From positions 1 through 64,000 of the forward strand of contig CAILUT010000056.1 of NCBI GenBank assembly GCA_903837495.1: DNA of 64,000 nt, in the 5' to 3' direction. Positions 1 through 9,200 of the stretch are shown piece by piece. A program made the translations under genes and the position numbers. This stretch comes from an uncultured Flavobacteriales bacterium (GTDB lineage Bacteria; Bacteroidota; Bacteroidia; CAIKAF01). Below the pieces are notes generated by a model, which was given only the letters and a program-made list of their open reading frames with translations, made no database searches and was not told the DNA's origin. Within the stretch, counting starts at the first letter, position 1. Each line of letters begins with the position of its first letter.

Positions 1-1
1 C

Positions 2-3000
2 GGCGGCGCAGGCGGTGGCGGTTGGTTTGGCGGTGGCGGTTCCAGCTATGGCGGTGGTGCCGGCGGTTCCAACTATGCCGACCCCAACCTGTGTACCGGT
101 ATTGCACATTCCCGCGGCACCCGCCAAGGGCATGGCATTGTTACCATTAACTATACATCTCCTTTCTGTACCAGCACTCGGGTTCCTGTTAACCTAACCG
201 TTAACCCCCTTTCTGCTCCTACGGCCAATCCCATCAGCGCTACCTGCGGAAGCAACATTACAGCATCTGCTTCAGGTTCTACCGGTTGGTACCATTGGTT
301 TGCTGCCCCTACCGGCGGTTCACCTTTGTCAACCCAGTCCAACTACTCTATGTCGTTTGTAACTCAAACCGATACAATTTATGTTGAAGCGGTTTCTGAC
401 CCCAACCCATCGGGTACTCAAACGTTCAACTACACAGGTAGCCTTCAAACTTGGACGGTGCCTGCCGGTGTGTTTTCGCTCGCATTTGATGTGCGCGGTG
501 CCCAAGGCGGAACAAACACTTGGAACAACGGCGGTAAGGGCGGTAAAGTAACCGGAACCTTGGCTGTTACTCCAGGGCAAACCTTGAATATTTACGTGGG
601 TCAACAGCCTGGAAGCGGCGGATGCTGCACCAATATCTGGGGACCTGGCGGTTACAATGGGGGAGGCCAAGGTCATGCATGGAGTGGTGGAGATCAGGCC
701 CGTGGAGGCGGTGGTGCATCTGACATTCGCATTGGTGGCACCAACCTGAACAACAGGGTTGTTGTGGCCGGCGGCGGCGGCGGTGCCGGTGGTCAGGCTT
801 GCAATGGCAATCAAGATCGAGGTGGAGATGGCGGTGGAAGCGGAAACGCTCAAAATGGATTTTATTGCGGAGGCAATTCAACGTGTTATGTTGGTAATGG
901 TGGAACGCAAAGTGCGGGCGGTCAGGGTGCTCAATGTGGTCCCGGACAGCCTGGTCAGGCTGGTGTAGGCGGCAATGCATGGGGCGGCTGTTGTGGTTGG
1001 ACTGGCGGCGGCGGTGGCGGCGGCTGGTTCGGTGGTGGCGGTGCCTACTACTATGGCGGCGGTGGCGGCGGTTCTAGCTACGCCAACCCCAACTCAACCA
1101 GCAACGTAAGCCACACTCAAGGCGACCAAAACGGAAATGGACAAATCGTTGTCAGTTTTGTGAAATCGTATTGCTCCAGCACCCGCGTGCCTGTGGCCAT
1201 CAACGTAGCTCCTTTGGCGGCTCCTGTTACCCAAGGCGACTCTGTAACCTGCGGAACTCCGGTTACCCTAACAGCAACCAGCAACAGCGCGGTTTCTTGG
1301 TTCGATGCTCCTACCGGTGGCAACCTAATCGCCATTGGCCCCAGCATTTCTTTGCCCCCCATCTTAGGTTCTGATACCTTGTTTGCCGGTTCACAACTGA
1401 CCAGCAACCTAAGCGGTACACAAACCTTTAACTTTACCGGTGCGCCTCAAACCTATACGGTTCCTGCCAACGTTACGGCCATAACGGTAGATGTTCAAGG
1501 CGCACAAGGCGGCGGCTCACTTCCTAGCCCAGGCAACAACCCCGGAGGTTTAGGCGGTCGGGTTCAAACAACCTTGAGCGTTACTCCCGGTGAGGTTCTT
1601 GCTGTGAACGTAGGTGGAACAACCAGCACAACAGGAGGTGGTTGGAACGGCGGCGGCAACGGAACCAGCAATGGTGCCGGCGGCGGCGGCGGTTCTGATA
1701 TCCGCAGCGGCGGTACAGGTCTTGCCAGCCGCATTGTTACCGCCGGTGGCGGTGGCGGCGGAGGCTGGAACTGCGGTTCTGGCATGAACGGTGGACATGG
1801 AGGTGGATCGGGTGCTGCACAAGATGGTTTCAATTGCGGAAGCAACAGCTTTGGTAGTTGTGTGGTAGGTGGTGGCGCATCTCCTACCGCAGGTGGTGCA
1901 GCCCCTGGTTGTGGTTGTGGTACTGCAGGTGTTTCCGGTGTGGGCGGACAAGGTGGCACCTGCGGCAACAGCGGCGGTGGCGGCGGCGGCGGTCAATTCG
2001 GCGGTGGCGGCGGTTACTATGGCGGTGGCGGTGGCGGTTCTAGCTTTGCTAGCCCAACCCGCTCTTCTTCAACCACCCACACCCAAGGATTCCGCTCCGG
2101 AAACGGTCAGATTGTGGTTTCATACAACGTAACCCTCGTTTGCGCAAGCCCAAGGGTTCCTGCCGTTATTTGGTTGGATTCACTTCCAGCTCCTACCGCC
2201 AGCGGCGATACCGCCTTCTGCGGAAGCGGTTCGGCTAGCCTTTCGGTTACCGGCCCCAACGGAAACTATTCTTGGTACGACAACTGGGGAGGAAACCTGG
2301 TGAACATCGGTCAAAACTGGGCTACGCCTTCTTTAACTCAAACCATCAACTACCACGTAAACTACAAGGTAAACGGTTGTCCTTCTAAATTCGATACCGC
2401 TTTGGTTCAAGTTACTCCTATTCCGGTTGCGCTTTTGAGCGACCCCGGAATTGTGTGTGTAGGCAATGGTTTGGTGGATCTAGGTTTTGATCCCCCATTG
2501 CTTTCGGATTCCAAAACCTTTAGCTCTTGTGGGTACAATGGTGATTTTGGTCCTACTCAGGGGGCAGCCGACAGTACCTACGGCCCAGGGTTTGTTTCTG
2601 TTCAAAACGGAATTCAATTGTGGACCGTGCCCTACAATGGAGTTTATGAATTTATTGCTGCAGGAGCAGATGGTTCGCATGGTGGTCTTAATCCTTCAGG
2701 ATTTGGTGGCGGTGGCCGTGGAGCCATCATGCAAGGAAAAATCCAATTGACTGCCGGTACAGTACTCAAGATTTTGGTAGGTCAACAGGGCAAGCATGGA
2801 ACCAGTGCCGGTGGCGGTGGCGGTGGCACATTTGTTGCCACATCAAACAATACCCCTCTAATTGTAGCTGGAGGTGGCGGGTCTTCTCGGTCTGGTCCGA
2901 ATTTGAATCTATCAATAATGGATGCAGCAACGGCCCCCTGCGGTAAAACAGGTACGGGTGGTGCAGGCGGTTGCGCAGGCAACGGTGCTCCTTTTGCCAA

Positions 3001-5767
3001 TTCCGGACCTGGTGGTGCAGGTTTCCTAACCGATGGCCCACTAACTTCCGATAACCGTCCCATGTGCAACAAAGACGTGGCTCTGTCTTTCCTGAATGGG
3101 GGGCGCGGTGGAAAATTATTGTACTCTTGTGGAAATGCCCCAGCCAACTTGGTTCTTGGTGGATTTGGGGGTGGTTCTGCCTCCGGTTGGGGTGGTTCTG
3201 CCGGCGGCGGCGGATATTCCGGTGGAGGATCTGGGACAAATTCAACCGTCGGTTATGGCGGTGGCGGCGGCTCATATCTTGCCCCTGCAATTTTCGATGT
3301 GGCTACTTCAGACGGATTTTATGACAATCTTTCTCAACATAACAACGGCCCTATTGGAAACCTTGCTTCTGTAAATCAAGGTCAAGGCTATTTGATTGTC
3401 AATTACAGCATCCCTCAGCCCTCCGATACCAACGGGGTTTGGTCTGGTGTTACCATCACCGATACCCTACTTGGAACCTTTAACCCTCAATTGGGTGTAT
3501 TGGGCAACAACACCGTTGTTTACACTGTAAGCAATAACGGTTGCACCTTTACCGATTCCTTAATCATCAATGTGGTTCAAGGCCCAGATGCCTCCATTAC
3601 TACGGCTTCTACCCAATTGTGCGACTACGACAACAGCATCAGCCTTGCTGCGCTGAACAGCGGCGGCAACTGGACTGGCAATGGACTAAGCGTAGTTGGA
3701 AGTAACGTGAGCTTCGACCCAGGTTCGGTGAATGCCGGTACCTATCAAGCCTATCACAGCATTTTTGATGCCGCTACCGGTTGCTTAAGCACCGACAGCG
3801 TTCAAATCGTGGTGAATCCAACTCCCGATGCCTCGGTTGCGGCTCCCAACATCATTTGCTCGGCCGACGCTCCCTTTAATTTGGTTCCCGTAACCAATGG
3901 AGGTGTGTTCACCGGCGCTGGAGTAACCGATACGGTAACGGGGGTATTTACTCCCAATGCCAATTTGGTTGGAAACACCATGGTGTATTACAACGTTACC
4001 GCCAACGGCTGTGTAAACAACGACAGCACCCAATTGACGGTGTTTGTTTCGCCCAATGCGAACATCAACAACGCTCCTCAGCAGCTTTGCGCCAACGCAG
4101 GTTTGGTTCAACTAATCCCCGCTCAACAAGGCGGCTCTTGGTACGGCGGCGGTATGGCCAACCCAAACAGCGGAGTATTTGACCCTCAGTTGGCAGGCAC
4201 CGGAACCGCTCAGGTGGTGTACCTGATTTCCAATGCGAATTGCATCAACAGCGATACGGTGAACATTGTGGTGAATGCCTTGCCAACGGTAAGCGTTTCT
4301 CCCAACACCATTCAACAGGTTTGCGCCGGTTCTACCCTGCCCTTAACGGCTTCGGGCGCCAGCAGCTACCAGTGGTTGAACAACAGCAGCCCAATCAGCG
4401 GAGCCAACACGGCGACCTATGCGCCTTCAACCGCAGGTTCATACAGCGTTGTAGGTGTGGATGCCAACGGTTGCTCTTCAACTTCGTCTGGAGTTCAAGT
4501 AAACGTAGCTCCGAACCCTGTTGTTCTGCAAGTGAATGCCCCAACGGTATGTCAGGGCAACGCTACGGCCTTTACTCAAACCTCGGCCATTGGTCAGGGC
4601 GGCATTATTACCGGTTACAACTGGGATTATGGCGACGGCAATACCGGAACGGGCTTCGCGCCCAACCACGTGTATGCCGCAGCCGGCACGTACACCGCTC
4701 AATTGATTGTGGTTAGTGCTTCAGGTTGTACCGACACCTTAGCCCAATCGGTTACCGTGAACGCCAGCCCCGTACTTGACTCGGTTCTTGTTACCAACGC
4801 ATGTTTCCCCAACCCCACCAACTTCCAGGCTTTTGTGTCGGGTGTAAACGTGGGCAACTACCAGTGGAACTTCGGCAACAACGCCTCGGGTACCGGTTCT
4901 TTGGCCACCCATACCTATGCGGCTGCTGGTACCTATTACTATCAGTTGCTGGTGAATTCTGTGGAAGGTTGTACCACGGTGCAAAACGGAACGGTTCTGG
5001 TCGAAAACCAGCCTACGGCAAATTTCTTGCCTACCGATGGCTGTACCGATCAACCCCTTAGTCTGGTAAACACTTCAACGGGCAACATTACAGGTTGGGA
5101 TTGGAACTTTACCACAGGTACATCAAATACCCAGGTTCCAGCCTACACCTATACTCAAGCGGGAACGTATCCGGTGAGCTTGACAGTAACCACTCCTGGC
5201 GGTTGTACCGATACCCATACGGAATTGCTAACCATTCATCCTACGCCAAATGCTAGCTATTTGGCTACAAACCAAGGATTGAATTTGGTGCAGTTCTCGC
5301 CCGGAAACTTGCTGAATCCAGCCGGGTATTTGTGGACCTTTGGCGACGGAACTTCGAGCAACCTAAGCAGCCCCTTGAAGCAATATGCGATCTCAGGAAG
5401 CTATCAGGTTTGCTTAACCATCTCGGCCAACGGTTGCTCCAACACCAGCTGTCAGAACATCGAGGTGCGCGACATCACCTCTATCTCTGAGCAAAACGGT
5501 TCGGGTGTTGCTTTCAGCGCCTATCCAAACCCGGTAGTTGACGCCTTTAATGTAAGCATTCGACTGGATGCCGCCTCGAAGGTTGAGCTGAAGGTGTTTG
5601 ATTTGGCAGGCAAAGAGATTTCAACCGTTGATGCAGGCACCTTGGCCGCAGGTATGAATCAATTGTCATTGAGTGCCGACGCACTAGGCATGGCCGAGGG
5701 GGTTTATGTGTTAACCCTATATGTGGAAGGTCAGCCATTCAGTTTGCGTATGGTTCGCAACAAATAA
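2..5767 (+). CDS. Giant glycine-rich, Ig-like and PKD surface protein, T9SS cargo (5' end outside window)
   Basis: The frame is open from base 2 with no start codon or signal peptide in view, so the gene is cut by the window edge; about 1,920 residues remain. It begins inside a Gly-rich domain, then alternates Ig-like linkers (TCG...SGSTGWYHWF type) with Gly-rich domains starting near 420, 1410 and 2510. Each Gly-rich domain opens with an aromatic beta-strand (QTFNYTG...TWTVPAG) and continues with GGGGASDIRIGG and VVVAGGGGGAGG segments, the pattern of the Pfam ALK/LTK-like glycine-rich family (PF12810). After 3420 come further Ig-like repeats, four PKD-type units (WDYGDGNTG and relatives) and a type A T9SS sorting domain (AYPNPVVDAF...). 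Inference: a secreted, surface-anchored adhesin or matrix protein. It is a tandem paralogue of the next gene. The first in-frame ATG lies inside a domain, so it is not a real start. Confidence 0.9.
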   Translation, partial: GGAGGGGWFGGGGSSYGGGAGGSNYADPNLCTGIAHSRGTRQGHGIVTINYTSPFCTSTRVPVNLTVNPLSAPTANPISATCGSNITASASGSTGWYHWFAAPTGGSPLSTQSNYSMSFVTQTDTIYVEAVSDPNPSGTQTFNYTGSLQTWTVPAGVFSLAFDVRGAQGGTNTWNNGGKGGKVTGTLAVTPGQTLNIYVGQQPGSGGCCTNIWGPGGYNGGGQGHAWSGGDQARGGGGASDIRIGGTNLNNRVVVAGGGGGAGGQACNGNQDRGGDGGGSGNAQNGFYCGGNSTCYVGNGGTQSAGGQGAQCGPGQPGQAGVGGNAWGGCCGWTGGGGGGGWFGGGGAYYYGGGGGGSSYANPNSTSNVSHTQGDQNGNGQIVVSFVKSYCSSTRVPVAINVAPLAAPVTQGDSVTCGTPVTLTATSNSAVSWFDAPTGGNLIAIGPSISLPPILGSDTLFAGSQLTSNLSGTQTFNFTGAPQTYTVPANVTAITVDVQGAQGGGSLPSPGNNPGGLGGRVQTTLSVTPGEVLAVNVGGTTSTTGGGWNGGGNGTSNGAGGGGGSDIRSGGTGLASRIVTAGGGGGGGWNCGSGMNGGHGGGSGAAQDGFNCGSNSFGSCVVGGGASPTAGGAAPGCGCGTAGVSGVGGQGGTCGNSGGGGGGGQFGGGGGYYGGGGGGSSFASPTRSSSTTHTQGFRSGNGQIVVSYNVTLVCASPRVPAVIWLDSLPAPTASGDTAFCGSGSASLSVTGPNGNYSWYDNWGGNLVNIGQNWATPSLTQTINYHVNYKVNGCPSKFDTALVQVTPIPVALLSDPGIVCVGNGLVDLGFDPPLLSDSKTFSSCGYNGDFGPTQGAADSTYGPGFVSVQNGIQLWTVPYNGVYEFIAAGADGSHGGLNPSGFGGGGRGAIMQGKIQLTAGTVLKILVGQQGKHGTSAGGGGGGTFVATSNNTPLIVAGGGGSSRSGPNLNLSIMDAATAPCGKTGTGGAGGCAGNGAPFANSGPGGAGFLTDGPLTSDNRPMCNKDVALSFLNGGRGGKLLYSCGNAPANLVLGGFGGGSASGWGGSAGGGGYSGGGSGTNSTVGYGGGGGSYLAPAIFDVATSDGFYDNLSQHNNGPIGNLASVNQGQGYLIVNYSIPQPSDTNGVWSGVTITDTLLGTFNPQLGVLGNNTVVYTVSNNGCTFTDSLIINVVQGPDASITTASTQLCDYDNSISLAALNSGGNWTGNGLSVVGSNVSFDPGSVNAGTYQAYHSIFDAATGCLSTDSVQIVVNPTPDASVAAPNIICSADAPFNLVPVTNGGVFTGAGVTDTVTGVFTPNANLVGNTMVYYNVTANGCVNNDSTQLTVFVSPNANINNAPQQLCANAGLVQLIPAQQGGSWYGGGMANPNSGVFDPQLAGTGTAQVVYLISNANCINSDTVNIVVNALPTVSVSPNTIQQVCAGSTLPLTASGASSYQWLNNSSPISGANTATYAPSTAGSYSVVGVDANGCSSTSSGVQVNVAPNPVVLQVNAPTVCQGNATAFTQTSAIGQGGIITGYNWDYGDGNTGTGFAPNHVYAAAGTYTAQLIVVSASGCTDTLAQSVTVNASPVLDSVLVTNACFPNPTNFQAFVSGVNVGNYQWNFGNNASGTGSLATHTYAAAGTYYYQLLVNSVEGCTTVQNGTVLVENQPTANFLPTDGCTDQPLSLVNTSTGNITGWDWNFTTGTSNTQVPAYTYTQAGTYPVSLTVTTPGGCTDTHTELLTIHPTPNASYLATNQGLNLVQFSPGNLLNPAGYLWTFGDGTSSNLSSPLKQYAISGSYQVCLTISANGCSNTSCQNIEVRDITSISEQNGSGVAFSAYPNPVVDAFNVSIRLDAASKVELKVFDLAGKEISTVDAGTLAAGMNQLSLSADALGMAEGVYVLTLYVEGQPFSLRMVRNK
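1221..2410 (+). repeat. Long direct repeat, copy 1 (within first giant gene)
   Basis: This 1.19-kb block aligns with 8534-9723 at a constant offset of 7,313 bases at both ends. The Ig-like linker DNA is almost identical (about three differences over roughly 115 bases near 1281-1400), while the Gly-rich stretches differ mainly at synonymous sites. The pattern fits recent duplication or gene conversion. Confidence 0.85.
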
Positions 5768-5788
5768 TGGATTGTAGGTTTTGATTGA

Positions 5789-5822
5789 ACGGGAGGCGAG
5801 AAATTGCCTCCCGTTTTTTTTT
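5789..5822 (+). terminator. Rho-independent terminator of first giant gene
   Basis: A 9-bp stem (ACGGGAGGC with GCCTCCCGT), an 8-base loop and a run of nine T. It begins 22 bases after the stop codon. Confidence 0.9.
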
Positions 5823-6160
5823 GGGCTGTGTGGCCGTTTGTCTTGGTGAGAACCCATGGAATTCACGCAGAGACGCAGGGTTATGCGTTTTCAATCCCAA
5901 GGGCGGGGTTGTGGCCGGTTGGAATTCTCTTTTTTGAAAACAATCCGCAAACAGCAGAAATCCTTGCTCGGCCTTAGATTTGCTTCCTTACCCAACCCAG
6001 GGCACCTTTGGGTGTTGCTCAGGTGCATTTTAAAGGAATTGAAATCTATTTTTGCTCTTTTTTCAAAAAAAAGTACCTGAAAATCAAAGCACTAAAACAA
6101 TTTCATATAGAAATGAACATGGTGTTGTGAATATTCTATTTAATTTTTTTTAACTTAGCT
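5823..6160. other. Intergenic stretch between the giant genes, no gene seen
   Basis: A short open frame at 5856-6080 has no recognisable protein features. The stretch includes an ACGCAGAGACGCAG direct repeat near 5866, a motif type often seen scattered in Bacteroidota intergenic DNA, and becomes AT-rich toward the promoter of the next gene. Confidence 0.5.
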
Positions 6161-6170
6161 GTTCGTAAAC

Positions 6171-6178
6171 TATCTTTA
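6171..6178 (+). promoter_or_regulatory. Probable -7 box of second giant gene
   Basis: TATCTTTA matches the Bacteroidota TAnnTTTG -7 box at seven of eight positions and lies 38 bases before the ATG, in an AT-rich stretch. I see no clear -33 TTG at the usual distance. Confidence 0.5.
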
Positions 6179-6216
6179 ATCAATACCATAACAATTAACC
6201 CTAATCGTTAACAAAC

Positions 6217-9200
6217 ATGTCTATGAAGAAAGGAATTACTCTTCGACGTTGGTTCACGCATCTGTCGCTTTTTGCGGCCTTGATGGGTGCAACCATGGCC
6301 ATGGCTCAATGTCCGACTCCTTCGGCCTTGAGTTCAGCCGCGACCTGTGGTCAGGCGGCCACGCTTACAGCCTCTGGTTCCACCGGATTGTACCGATGGT
6401 ATAGCCAGCCCAGCGGCGGCTCTGTGCTTGGAACGGGCGGTTCGTACACCACTCCGGCCATGTACTTGCAAGGAACGTATTATGTTGAGGCTGTAAACAG
6501 CTACAACAACCCCAACTGCATTAGCCCTCGGGCCGCTTTGGTGGTTACGGTAAACCCCTTAGCAATGCCTAGCATTGTGGGCGATACTGTTACCTGCGGC
6601 GGCACGGCTACCTTATCGGCTTCCGGCTCTACCGGTTTGTACCGGTGGTATGCAGGCCCAACTGGCGGCGCGGTGTTGGCTACAGGAGCGAACTTTACGC
6701 CTCCTGGAACCCTGCAATCTACTACCTATTATGTAGAGGCAACCAACAACCTAAACCCCATTGCCACCGTTAACTTCAACTTCACCGGTGGACAGCAAAG
6801 TTGGACCGTTCCTGCGGGCGTCTTTTCTATTTTAGTGGACATGGAAGGTGCCGAAGGCAGCCGAACCACAAACTACGGCAACCGTGGCGGTTTTGGTGGT
6901 AAAGTAGTGGCCAATGTGGCTGTTACTCCTGGCCAAACCATCTTTGTGTTTGTAGGTGGATGGCCTGGCGACAACAACACCAATGGCGGTTACAACGGTG
7001 GTAATTATACCCAAGCATGTTGCGGTTACGCGTACGGCGGCGGTGGCGCCACCGATATTCGCATTGGCGGAACTGCTTACGGAAACCGCGTGTTGGTTGC
7101 CGGCGGCGGCGGCGGCGGCGGTTGGCAATGCGGAACCGATGGTTCGCGCGGCGGAAACGGCGGCGGTACTACCGGTGAAGACGGTTTTTATTGCAGCAGC
7201 ACAGGAAATACCAGCTACACCGGTCGCGGTGGCTCTCAAAACGCAGGTGGTGCTGCCGGCGGCAACTGGTGCTGCCCCAGTGCTGGAGCTTTGGGCGATG
7301 GAGGCTATGGTAGCTTCCGCGGTGGCGGTGGCGGTGGCGGCTACTACGGCGGCGGCGGCTCTAGCTACGGCGGCGGCGGCGGCGGTTCAAGCTTTGCCAA
7401 TGCCAACCTATGCTCCAACATTGCGCACACTCAAGGTACGCGCCAAGGACATGGCCAGGTAAGCTTTACCTACTCCTCTCCTTTCTGCGTTAGCTCGCGC
7501 GTTCCCGTTCCCTTAACGGTAACACCCTTGGCCACGCCAACAGCCAACCCCATTAGTGCTTCTTGCGGAAGCAACATTACCGCTTCTGCTTCGGGTTCTA
7601 CCGGTTGGTACCATTGGTTTGCTGCCCCTACTGGGGGTTCTCCTTTGTCAACCCAGTCCAACTACGCTATGTCGTTTGTAACTCAAACCGACACCCTTTG
7701 GGTTGAGGCGGTTTCTGACCCCAACCCATCAGGTACTCAAACTTTTAACTATACCGGTGGCCAACAAACTTGGACCGTTCCTGCGGGTGTTTTCTCTGTC
7801 TCCTTTGACGTGCGTGGCGCTCAAGGCGGAACAAACACTTGGAACGATGGCGGTAAAGGGGGCAAAGTAAGCGGCACCCTTGCCGTTACTCCAGGTCAAA
7901 CCCTGAATATTTATGTGGGCGGACAGCCCGGCAGCGGCGGTTGCTGCACCGGCATTTGGGGCCCAGGCGGCTGGAATGGCGGTGGCCAAGGTTACGCTTA
8001 TTATAGCGGCGACCAAGCCCGCGGCGGTGGCGGTGCATCCGACATACGCATTGGAGGTGTTACCCTGAACAACCGAGTTGTTGTTGCCGGCGGCGGCGGC
8101 GGTGCCGGTGGTCAATATTGCAACGGCAACCAAGATAAAGGTGGAGCCGGAGGTGGTTCTGGTGCTGCCGGAAATGGTTTGGTGTGCAATGGATACAACA
8201 GCTGTTACTGCGGTACAGGAGCCACTCAGGCGGCCGGTGGAAACAACGGTTGTGGCGGACAAACAGGCCAATTCGGCGTGGGCGGTAACGCTTGGGGCGG
8301 CTGCTGCGGATATCCCTCAGGCGGCGGCGGCGGCGGCTATTATGGTGGTGGCGGTGGCTACTACTATGGCGGCGGTGGCGGTGGTTCTAGCTATGTTAAC
8401 CCTAGCTTGACCAGCAACGTAACCCATACTCAAGGAGACCAAAACGGCAACGGACAAGTTGTTGTAAGTTTTGTAAAAACCTACTGCTCCAGCACCCGGA
8501 TTCCTCTACCCATCGCTGTAACTCCGTTGGTGGCTCCTGTTACCCAAGGCGACTCTGTAACCTGCGGAACTCCTGTTACTTTAACAGCAACCAGCAACAG
8601 CACGGTTTCTTGGTTCGATGCTCCTACCGGTGGCAACCTAATCGCCATTGGCCCCAGCATCTCTTTGCCCCCCATCTTAGGTTCTGATACCTTGTTTGCC
8701 GGTTCAGAATTGACCAGCAACCTAAGCGGAACACAAACTTTTAGCTTTACAGGAGCGGCCCAAACCTATACGATTCCTGCCAACGTAACCTCAATTACAG
8801 TAGATGTATTGGGAGCACAAGGCGGCGGCTCACTTCCTAACCCAGGCAGCAACCCCGGAGGTTTAGGCGGTCGGGTTCAAACAACCTTGAGCGTAACTCC
8901 TGGTGAGGTTCTTGCTGTGAACGTAGGTGGAACAACCGTCAGCAATACAGGCGGTTGGAACGGCGGCGGCAACGGCAGCTCAAACGGTGCCGGCGGCGGC
9001 GGCGGTTCTGATATCCGCAGCGGCGGTACAGGTTTGGCCAACCGCATTGTTACCGCCGGTGGCGGTGGCGGCGGCGGCTGGAACTGCGGTTCTGGTATGA
9101 ACGGCGGCCACGGCGGTGGCTCTGCCAATGCTCAAGATGGCTTTAACTGCGGCAGCAACAACTTTGGTAGTTGTGTAGTTGGTGGTGGCGCAACGCCCAC

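Noticed and set aside
326-334. Start of the first giant gene at an internal TTG
   Set aside because: The same frame is open to base 2 and encodes the end of a glycine-rich domain and an Ig-like linker, so the true start lies before the window.
5856-6080. Possible 74-residue protein between the giant genes
   Set aside because: Basic, Phe/Leu-rich random-like composition starting inside an intergenic repeat motif; no promoter.
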